This document shows, one piece after another, positions 53,634 through 62,403 of a stretch of 64,000 nucleotides of DNA. The notes under the pieces are model-generated. The model was not told where the DNA came from. It ran no database searches and saw nothing but the letters and a program-made list of their open reading frames with translations. The stretch is from Chitinophaga sp. Cy-1792. GTDB taxonomy: Bacteria; Bacteroidota; Bacteroidia; Chitinophagales; Chitinophagaceae. A program made the translations under genes and the position numbers. Position 1 is the stretch's first letter. Every line of letters starts with the position of its first letter. The stretch spans positions 1,054,001-1,118,000 of the forward strand of contig NZ_VWWO01000001.1 of assembly GCF_011752935.1 (NCBI RefSeq), in the 5' to 3' direction.

Positions 53634-54956
53634 ATGTCAGCGGAAGTGATCAAACAATTACAGGAAGCCGTGCAGTTTTCTCCGGAAAATGTGCCCCTGC
53701 GTTTACATCTTGCACAGGTGCTTCTTCAGGACTATCAATATATTCAGGCAGAAGAACAATACAGGAAAGTACTCGAGCTTTCCCATGATAATATACCAGC
53801 ACAGCTCGGACTGGCCCGCACCTTCTATCACCAGCAGAAATATTCTGTGGCCATAGTAGTGCTGGAACAACTGGAACACCAGGAGCCAGACAATTTCGAC
53901 GCCCTGCTCCTGCATTGCCGCATCCTGGTAAAGGAAAACTCGCTGGAAGCAGCACGCGACAAGTACCAGCACATGCTGGAACTAAACCCGGGCTTCAGAG
54001 ACGAAGCATTGGACGGCATCTTCAGAATGCCGCAACAACAGTATTCTCCAGCCGCTGAAGATGAGGAGGAAGAAATGGAAAAAATCTTCACCCTGGAAAA
54101 ACCGGAAATCAACTTCAACGATGTTGGTGGCATGATCAGAGAAAAACAGGAAATAGACCTGAAAATCATCAAGCCACTGCAATTCCCTGATCTGTATAAA
54201 GCCTACGGCAAAAAAGCCGGTGGCGGTATCTTATTATATGGCCCTCCGGGCTGTGGTAAAACCTACCTGGCAAGAGCGACTGCCGGCCAGATTCAAGCCG
54301 AATTTATCAATGTCGGCATCCACGACGTACTGGATATGTGGATAGGTAACAGTGAAAAGAACCTGCACAGCTTATTTGAACTGGCACGCCAGTCAAAACC
54401 ATGTGTACTCTTCTTCGACGAAGTAGATGCGCTGGGCGCTAACCGTACCTCCATGCGCAACAGCGGCGCCAGTCACCTGATCAACCAGTTCTTATCTGAA
54501 ATGGATGGCATCGCCGCCAATAACGATAACGTGCTCATTATCGGTGCTACCAACGCCCCATGGAGCCTGGACCCTGCTTTCCGCCGTCCCGGGCGTTTCG
54601 ACAGGATCATTTTCGTTGCACCTCCCGATCAGGAAGGCCGCGAAGAAATACTCAAAATTCAACTGAGAAATAAACCGACAGAAGATATCGATTACCGCGC
54701 TATCGCTAAAAATACTGCCGGCTATTCCGGCGCAGATCTGAAAGCAATCGTAGACCTGGCCATTGAAGACAAATTAATGGAGGCCTTACAGAAAGGCGTG
54801 CCACAACCTATCACGCAGAAAGAACTGCTGAAGGCCGCCAAAACACATAAGGCAACTACCCGCGAATGGTTTAATACAGCCCGTAACTACGCGCTCTATT
54901 CCAACGAGGCCGGCCTCTATGATGATGTTTTGAAATATCTGGATATTAAGAAATAA
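53634..54956 (+). CDS. TPR-AAA+ ATPase
   Basis: 440 residues, cytoplasmic. Residues about 5-130 form TPR repeats (LRLHLAQVLLQDYQYIQAEE, LARTFYHQQKYSVAIVVLEQ). A Cdc48/FtsH-like AAA+ domain follows: FNDVGGMIREKQEIDL, Walker A GPPGCGKT at 203-210, Walker B CVLFFDEVDAL, sensor GATNAPWSLDP and arginine fingers in RRPGRFDRI. There is no protease or second AAA domain. The TPRs could recruit substrates. The next gene starts after 3 bases and also carries TPRs plus membrane helices, so the two products probably work together. Function unknown. Confidence 0.88.
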   Translation: MSAEVIKQLQEAVQFSPENVPLRLHLAQVLLQDYQYIQAEEQYRKVLELSHDNIPAQLGLARTFYHQQKYSVAIVVLEQLEHQEPDNFDALLLHCRILVKENSLEAARDKYQHMLELNPGFRDEALDGIFRMPQQQYSPAAEDEEEEMEKIFTLEKPEINFNDVGGMIREKQEIDLKIIKPLQFPDLYKAYGKKAGGGILLYGPPGCGKTYLARATAGQIQAEFINVGIHDVLDMWIGNSEKNLHSLFELARQSKPCVLFFDEVDALGANRTSMRNSGASHLINQFLSEMDGIAANNDNVLIIGATNAPWSLDPAFRRPGRFDRIIFVAPPDQEGREEILKIQLRNKPTEDIDYRAIAKNTAGYSGADLKAIVDLAIEDKLMEALQKGVPQPITQKELLKAAKTHKATTREWFNTARNYALYSNEAGLYDDVLKYLDIKK

Positions 54957-54959
54957 ACT

Positions 54960-56180
54960 ATGGCTTTTTTGATACAAAGGGCTCACCTGCTGCTGCAACA
55001 AGGCCGCGTTCAGGATGCTGTCACCACTTTAAGACAGCATCTGAGTACCTATGCCAACGATATAGACGGACTATATCTGCTGGCAATATGTTTCCTGGAG
55101 CTGGGTAATGTAGAGGAAGCAGAAAGTATTATCAGTAATGCCATCGGAATGGCGCCTGCTGATGACCGCTTCTACTATATCCGCGCCCAGATAGCCTTTA
55201 ATAAAAGCCAGTATAACGCGGCTATTACGGCTATCAGCGAGGCTGTCAGTATTGACCCTAATGTTGCCGGCTACTTCGGCATGTGGAGCCAGATACTGAT
55301 CATTAAACGCGATTTTAAGGAAGCACTGGAAAAAGCAGAAGAAGGACTGGCACTGGACCCTGAAAATGAAACCTGCCTCAACCTCCGCTCTACCGCCCTC
55401 TTTAACCTGGGCAAAAAAGAAGAGGCTTTCTCTGATTTACATATCGCGCTGGAACATAACCCGGAAAATGCCTATACCCACGCCAATCTCGGCTGGAAAT
55501 TGCTGGAAAACGGCGACCATAAAAAAGCACTGGAACACTTCCGGGAGGCTTTAAAAATCGATCCTAACCAGCAATGGGCTAAAAGTGGAATGGTTCAGGC
55601 CATGCAGGCCCGCTACTGGCTGTTCCGCATGTTCCTGAAATATCAGTTCTTTATGGGCCGCCTCAGCTCCGGCATGCAATGGGGTGTGATCATCGGGCTG
55701 TTTATCATCACCCGGCTGGCGAGTACGCTGTTCTTTCCGTTAGCAGTACTGCTGGCGGTTATGGCGGTTTCTACCTGGCTGATAGGCCCTGTTAGTAACC
55801 TTTTCCTGCGCCTGAACCCTTATGGCCGCTACGCGCTTACAAAAGAACAAACACAGGTCTCCTCCATGGTGGGTGTCCTGATGGCAGTAGCCATCGTGGC
55901 TGGGTTCTCTTTCTGGCTGACAAACTTCGCTCCACTGCTGGCACTGGCCATATCAAGTGCCATCATGCTGCTGCCGGTTTCCAGTATATACAGCTCCGGC
56001 ACCACCAAAGGCCGCCGCATCTTCCTGGTATATACGCTGACCTTATCAGTATTATCAGTGGCCGGTATCACCTGGACCTTCTTCGATAACGATCCATTTA
56101 ATATATGTATGACCGTTATGGTAATAGGTGTCTTCATCTACCAGCTAATGGCAAATTTTGTACTTACCAGGGAAAGATAA
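54960..56180 (+). CDS. TPR protein with C-terminal membrane domain
   Basis: 406 residues. Residues 1-215 hold about five TPR repeats (LLLQQGRVQDAVTTLRQHLS, YAIC-type repeats, AYTHANLGWKLLENGDHKKA). From about residue 220 there are roughly six transmembrane helices in three hairpins (GVIIGLFIITRLASTLFF, VLLAVMAVSTWLIGPVS, VGVLMAVAIVAGFSFWL and later pairs). It starts 3 bases after the AAA+ gene stop. The TPR part faces the cytoplasm if the charge distribution is followed. It may anchor the ATPase to the inner membrane. Confidence 0.85.
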   Translation: MAFLIQRAHLLLQQGRVQDAVTTLRQHLSTYANDIDGLYLLAICFLELGNVEEAESIISNAIGMAPADDRFYYIRAQIAFNKSQYNAAITAISEAVSIDPNVAGYFGMWSQILIIKRDFKEALEKAEEGLALDPENETCLNLRSTALFNLGKKEEAFSDLHIALEHNPENAYTHANLGWKLLENGDHKKALEHFREALKIDPNQQWAKSGMVQAMQARYWLFRMFLKYQFFMGRLSSGMQWGVIIGLFIITRLASTLFFPLAVLLAVMAVSTWLIGPVSNLFLRLNPYGRYALTKEQTQVSSMVGVLMAVAIVAGFSFWLTNFAPLLALAISSAIMLLPVSSIYSSGTTKGRRIFLVYTLTLSVLSVAGITWTFFDNDPFNICMTVMVIGVFIYQLMANFVLTRER

Positions 56181-56193
56181 CCCGGTAAGATGA

Positions 56194-56244
56194 TATAAAG
56201 CGAAAAGGTCTGGCAGATTATCTGCCAGACCTTTTCGCTTTATA
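56194..56244. terminator. Very long perfect bidirectional terminator
   Basis: A perfect 24-bp inverted repeat with a 3-base loop between the convergent TPR and gyrB genes. It contains a T-rich end on both strands. Confidence 0.9.
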
Positions 56245-56262
56245 TAAAACAGTTGAATCGTC

Positions 56263-58257
<1,995 letters not shown>

Positions 58258-58299
58258 CTATTAGAAATCTGTTTGAAATAAAATAAGTCGACAATCATG

Positions 58300-58330
58300 C
58301 AAAAGTACGAAAAATAAGCCTCATTTCAAT
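58300..58330 (-). promoter_or_regulatory. Bacteroidota-type promoter for gyrB
   Basis: On the reverse strand: ATTG (58330-58327), 19 bases, TACTTTTG (58307-58300), followed by a leader of about 50 bases to the gyrB ATG. Good match to the -33/-7 layout. Confidence 0.55.
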
Positions 58331-58375
58331 AAAAAAGATACTGTTTTTAAGCCGGATGGATGTGGGTTTTTCTTT

Positions 58376-60052
58376 CTATATTTTTCCGGTCCCGACCGTC
58401 TCTTTTACCCCTTCCAGTATGGTTTTCCAGACCAGGTTAAAAAATGACTTCTGTATATCCCTTTGCAGCTGGGGTTTGGCTGTCCTAACGGGTTCGCCTA
58501 TAGCGGGATTTGCGGGGTGCAAAGCCAGGATATTGGCGACCATACTGATCAGCCCTTTCCGTACAAACCCTTTACTGGTCTTATCCTGTTCCAGGATGGC
58601 TATCCGCAGATTGCTATAAAGCAGCTTCAGATTGCCCCCGGCTTTTCGTTCGTCTCCCCTGAGCTGGAAGGTCAGTTCCTTCAGGTCGCAGGAACGTATT
58701 TCCAGTTTGCCCAGTGGCTTCGTAACCGCGTTAAGGTCTTTGCCATTCATATTACTCAATTCCCCGGATACCCCAAAATTACCGGTTTTACTGCCCAAGG
58801 TAAAGTCGAAATGGGCTTTTAGCTTGCCGCTGCCCATAAAAATGGCGTCGAGGTCGGCAGTGAGCTGGTCATTGCGTGCCACCATGGAATCGATATTGGT
58901 TATATTCCGGAAGATGCCATTGATATTACTAAACCGGATGGTGCCGGTTTCATTGGTCAGCGGACTGGTTTCCGTGTACTGAATATGTACCCGCCTGCCT
59001 TCCAGGGTATCGATGAACAGGGGAATGGGTACCCTGGCCAGCTGCTGATTCGGGAACTGGCCCAGTTTGTCGCCCGGCGGCATAGGTGGCCGCCTGTCTC
59101 TGTATATATCGATATTCCCGCCATGTATGACTATTTTATCTGCCCATATCTGCTGGTCCTGCAATAGCCTGGTGATACTAAGATGTTCGGTACTGATATC
59201 CGAAAAGGAAAGCTGGTAATAATCCTGCTGAAAGCCGATTTTCTGCTGAAATTCTTCTTTACTTAATGCCGGCGTCATATCAAACTGGCCGATGTTGAAG
59301 ATCTGTGCGGCCGCATCGTAGCTGATATTACGGATATTCATCCAATACAGACTGTCTTTGCTCATAAACCGGTAATCTCTCATCTTCACCACATAATTTC
59401 TTGCATAGAGGATCCTGCCCGGGTCTTCCAGGGCAAGGGAATCTATCAGAAAATCATTTACCAGGATACCCAGGTTACGAAACTGGTGAATAATCCGGGA
59501 GGAATCCTTCCTGATAAAAGTGTATTTAATGTTGGTACTGTCCAGCTGCAGGGTGCTGATCAGGATCGATTTCATTTTTGTGGAGATGTGCTCGTAGGCT
59601 GTTTCCTCTTTGCTGGTATCTACAACATTTTCATTTTCCTCGAGGATGACGTCGGGAGCAGTTACGGTAAGCTCGCTGGCACTAAGTACCTTACGCTGAA
59701 AGTACCGCCATGGTCTGAAGTATTTCAGCTGTAGTTTTTCCACCTTAAACTGATAGGTGGCTGAAGGCGCTATATGCTTTGCCAGCATCCTTTGGTAAAC
59801 CGCCGAATCCAGGCGCATGCTGGCCTGTTCAACGGTAAGACTGCCGGTAAAAACATTCAGTCTGGCATCTTTGAACTCTGCTACATACAAACTGTCGGAT
59901 ATATCGCGCACATAGGATTTCAGCTCATTTCGTATCGTTTTGTTCCATCGTATATTCAGATATATACCCAGGGCCAGTACCGCTACAATAAGTACACTAA
60001 GTACCAGCAGCAATACTTTCAATCCCTTGTTAATATGAAACTTCCTTTCCAT
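58376..60052 (-). CDS. AsmA/DUF748-like envelope protein
   Basis: 558 residues from the ATG at 60052; a TTG ten codons earlier is less likely. One N-terminal transmembrane helix (VLLLVLSVLIVAVLALGIYL) precedes a long beta-rich extracytoplasmic part with repeated strand pairs, as in AsmA-like proteins; an example is FRLNGELSNM-like sequence near GNFGVSGELSNMNGKDLNAV. It ends in a helix and a short tail. AsmA-like proteins are implicated in lipid transport or outer membrane homeostasis. It lies downstream of no clear partner and 133 bases from gyrB. Confidence 0.72.
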   Translation of the reverse strand: MERKFHINKGLKVLLLVLSVLIVAVLALGIYLNIRWNKTIRNELKSYVRDISDSLYVAEFKDARLNVFTGSLTVEQASMRLDSAVYQRMLAKHIAPSATYQFKVEKLQLKYFRPWRYFQRKVLSASELTVTAPDVILEENENVVDTSKEETAYEHISTKMKSILISTLQLDSTNIKYTFIRKDSSRIIHQFRNLGILVNDFLIDSLALEDPGRILYARNYVVKMRDYRFMSKDSLYWMNIRNISYDAAAQIFNIGQFDMTPALSKEEFQQKIGFQQDYYQLSFSDISTEHLSITRLLQDQQIWADKIVIHGGNIDIYRDRRPPMPPGDKLGQFPNQQLARVPIPLFIDTLEGRRVHIQYTETSPLTNETGTIRFSNINGIFRNITNIDSMVARNDQLTADLDAIFMGSGKLKAHFDFTLGSKTGNFGVSGELSNMNGKDLNAVTKPLGKLEIRSCDLKELTFQLRGDERKAGGNLKLLYSNLRIAILEQDKTSKGFVRKGLISMVANILALHPANPAIGEPVRTAKPQLQRDIQKSFFNLVWKTILEGVKETVGTGKI

Positions 60053-60174
60053 GTATAATTGATCTAAACGGAAATTACGCAAAATGGTTGTCTTGCTAAA
60101 GCGGAAAAAATTTTTAAGTTTTGTCAGATATATCGAAAAGTATCGATGAATTGTAACTCAATTGTCATATTCAT

Positions 60175-60203
60175 TTTGAATTAATTCTGAATGCCTAAAT
60201 TTG
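60175..60203 (+). promoter_or_regulatory. Promoter of the AraC-family gene
   Basis: TTTG (60175-60178), 17 bases, TAAATTTG (60196-60203), 22 bases before the ATG at 60226. Complete Bacteroidota-type promoter. Confidence 0.6.
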
Positions 60204-60225
60204 TGACGGATTTAACACTAGCGCG

Positions 60226-61149
60226 ATGAAAGAAGTACAGGAAATATTGTCACTGGCCATTCCCCAGCCCGCCATGAGCGACCAATTGCAAATGGTAGAG
60301 CAGGATAATGTGTCGGTACCTGACTGTCTGGATTTCACCTTACAGCGGTTTACGTATGATAAGCCGTTGCCGGTGGAAGACGTCGCTATGGTGGTATATC
60401 AGCCGGCCAAGAGGGGAAGTTCTGCAGCAATTGAGTTACGTTATTGCGTAGCTGGCAATAAATACTGCGAAAATCCTTCCTGTACTGATCAGGCATGTGC
60501 GGAAGGTAAAAAAGGTGAATGTAAGGACCAGGCTGCTACGGTAGACCTGATTACTGTACGTTTTCAACCTGCATTTATACAATCCCTTCAGAAGGGCTCT
60601 ACTACCGTTTCTTTCCTGGAAATGCAGAGCCGTAAACCCTTTGTGAAAACGATCCAGCCATGCACCAAATCCAAGGGTGTACTGGAAACGATGGTACATC
60701 ACAATTACGAAGGGATGTTAAAGAACATCTTTTTACAAAGTAAGGCATTGGAGCTGCTATTATTCAGCTCTGATCAGTTTATAGAGAACGATACCGACGA
60801 GCGTTATGGTTGTCGTTTCCTGACACAGATGGAAGACCGTGAGAAGATAGAGAAGGCGCGTTCCATATTACTGGAGCAGCTGGATTCGCCGGTTACCATT
60901 CGTGATCTTGCCCGCAGAGTAGCCATGAATGAATGTTACCTGAAAAAAGGTTTCAAGGCGATGTACGGTACAACGATCTATGATTATTTCCAGAAAGAAC
61001 GCATGGAAAAAGCGAAAGGATTGTTGTATGAGAAGGGCATGTCAGTGTCGGAAGTAGCTATGCTGATGGGGTATTCCTGCATTTCCCATTTTTCCACTGC
61101 ATTCAAGAAGCACACGGGGCTTAAACCTTGTGAGTTACTGCTTCGTTAA
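60226..61149 (+). CDS. AraC-family regulator with an N-terminal cysteine cluster
   Basis: 307 residues. The C-terminal AraC DNA-binding domain (about 215-307) has two helix-turn-helix motifs: VTIRDLARRVAMNECYLKKG and MSVSEVAMLMGYSCISHFS, followed by AFKKHTGLKPCE. The N-terminal half is a ligand-binding-like region without a clear named family. Five cysteines occur at residues 74, 81, 86, 91 and 99 (RYCVAGNKYC, NPSCTDQAC, GECKD), close enough to bind metal or form disulfides. It has its own promoter. Target genes and effector are unknown. Confidence 0.88.
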   Translation: MKEVQEILSLAIPQPAMSDQLQMVEQDNVSVPDCLDFTLQRFTYDKPLPVEDVAMVVYQPAKRGSSAAIELRYCVAGNKYCENPSCTDQACAEGKKGECKDQAATVDLITVRFQPAFIQSLQKGSTTVSFLEMQSRKPFVKTIQPCTKSKGVLETMVHHNYEGMLKNIFLQSKALELLLFSSDQFIENDTDERYGCRFLTQMEDREKIEKARSILLEQLDSPVTIRDLARRVAMNECYLKKGFKAMYGTTIYDYFQKERMEKAKGLLYEKGMSVSEVAMLMGYSCISHFSTAFKKHTGLKPCELLLR

Positions 61150-61181
61150 ACCCTCTACAGTAAAGGGTTTATAGTATTTTC
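61147..61181 (+). terminator. Weak terminator after the AraC-family gene
   Basis: An 8-bp stem (61147-61154 with 61164-61171) including the stop codon's last bases, followed by an interrupted T tract (ATAGTATTTT). Confidence 0.5.
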
Positions 61182-61417
61182 CCATTTCGATTAATAGTTT
61201 TCCCGATCCGATATGCGGAAGCCGGAATATCGTCGTTTCTTTGTAACACGATAAGCAGATATCTATCTGCAATTCCTCAAGCTTCCTTATCAGATTTGAC
61301 CATGGAAGAAACTTTAACTGGCAATTAAGTAAGTAAAGCCAAAAATACTTGCCTTATATATCAAACACCATTGAATAAAAGTGCAATTTTTGCCAGGAAA
61401 GATTTCGACCACAATAT

Positions 61418-61453
61418 AAAATCGCCTCGCCTCCGCGGGGCGATTTTGTTTTT
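61418..61453 (+). terminator. Orphan terminator-like hairpin
   Basis: A 9-bp stem (61418-61426 with 61439-61447) and a T tract on the plus strand, without an adjacent gene. Confidence 0.6.
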
Positions 61454-61581
61454 AGGTAAATGCTTATGCTGGCTGTTTGTCAGGAGATATACTTTATGGC
61501 AGACGTTGATATGCTATTGACCATGCATTTAAGCGCTTTTCTGACAGGTTTGGAGTCCGACCTGTCGTTGAGGTTGTCCTA

Positions 61582-61607
61582 AATAAAAAAAGCGCCTGAG
61601 GCGCCTT
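61582..61607 (-). terminator. Second reverse-strand terminator
   Basis: A GCGCC/GGCGC stem with a 3-base loop (61592-61604) and a run of seven T on the reverse strand. Confidence 0.65.
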
Positions 61608-61613
61608 AAAATG

Positions 61614-61639
61614 AAAAACCCCGCCCAAAAGAGCAGGGT
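61614..61639 (-). terminator. Terminator after the PepSY-like gene
   Basis: A 9-bp stem (61618-61626 with 61631-61639) including two G-U pairs and a TTTT loop, followed on the reverse strand by TTTTTC. Confidence 0.75.
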
Positions 61640-61681
61640 CTGTCCTATTTATCCCTATACCTATGAAATACGAATTTAATG

Positions 61682-62149
61682 CTATTCAGTGATGGTGCCT
61701 GCGTCGTTCAGTAGCACTGCCTTATCTGCACCATTGTCCTGAATATTAACCTTATAGTAGGCAGCAACATCTGCCCTTTCAATTTTCCAGCCATCTTTAA
61801 TAGTGGCAGCCGGGTATTTTGTTTTCAGTGTTGTTGCCACTGATTCCGGCAGGTTTTGTGCGTCGTATTCGCTTTTGGTCGCTACCCAGCTTCCATCGGC
61901 GTTATACTGCGCAACAGTCTTTATATTATCTTTCAGGAAACTAACGTTCCAGAGTCCTGCACTAGTCTTTGTCCACTTGGCGTCAGTTGTACCCGCAAAA
62001 TTCTGTTCAAAAGAGCTTTTCACTGCTACCGGAGCTTCTACAACTTTAACTGTAGCAGTTTTTGTTTTTTTAACTGATTTTTTTTGCTGTGCAAAAGTTA
62101 TGCCGGAAGAGACTAAGACCGCGCAAATAATTAACGTCAACTTTTTCAT
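61682..62149 (-). CDS. Exported PepSY-like protein
   Basis: 155 residues from the ATG at 62149; the frame continues upstream for 30 codons but MKKLTLIICAVLVSSGITFAQ is a clear signal peptide start. A lysine-rich linker (KKSVKKTKTATVKVV) precedes a PepSY-like domain: SFEQNFAGTTDAKWTKTSAG, then YNADGSWVATKSEYDAQNLP and IERADVAAYYKVNI. The family (PF11396-type) is widespread in Bacteroidota; function unknown, periplasmic. Two terminators follow. Confidence 0.82.
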   Translation of the reverse strand: MKKLTLIICAVLVSSGITFAQQKKSVKKTKTATVKVVEAPVAVKSSFEQNFAGTTDAKWTKTSAGLWNVSFLKDNIKTVAQYNADGSWVATKSEYDAQNLPESVATTLKTKYPAATIKDGWKIERADVAAYYKVNIQDNGADKAVLLNDAGTITE

Positions 62150-62403
62150 AAAGAATGATATGGTTTTGCGTTGGGTTAAATTAATTACAAGGTTTCTCAA
62201 TTCTTCTTCTCTGACACCAAAACAATGCCAAAAACGCAAAATAAGTACTCTTTATTGTAAATTACTAAAAAAAGAACAAAAAAAGTTGAAATAACTGCGA
62301 TTTTAAGAAAGTAACGGCTTCTCGTCCCAGCCTATTTTATTAACTTCGCACAATTTTAATCAATTATTGTATCATATAACATCAAAGGACGGGGAATTGT
62401 TTT

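Larger units (their letters stand above)
61150..61681. other. Gene-free region rich in hairpins
   Basis: About 530 bases between the AraC-family and PepSY-like genes. It holds the weak AraC hairpin, a GC-rich terminator-like hairpin with AAAATCGCC/GGCGATTTT arms (61418-61447) followed by GTTTTT, a short ACAGGT/ACCTGT repeat (61540-61560 region), and two reverse-strand terminators near 61592-61639. A 40-codon frame at 61460-61582 is not convincing. The terminator at 61418 has no gene before it, so a small RNA between 61180 and 61450 is possible. Confidence 0.4.

Noticed and set aside
61460..61582. 40-codon frame in the hairpin-rich region
   Set aside because: Too short, no signal peptide or similarity; begins just after a terminator.
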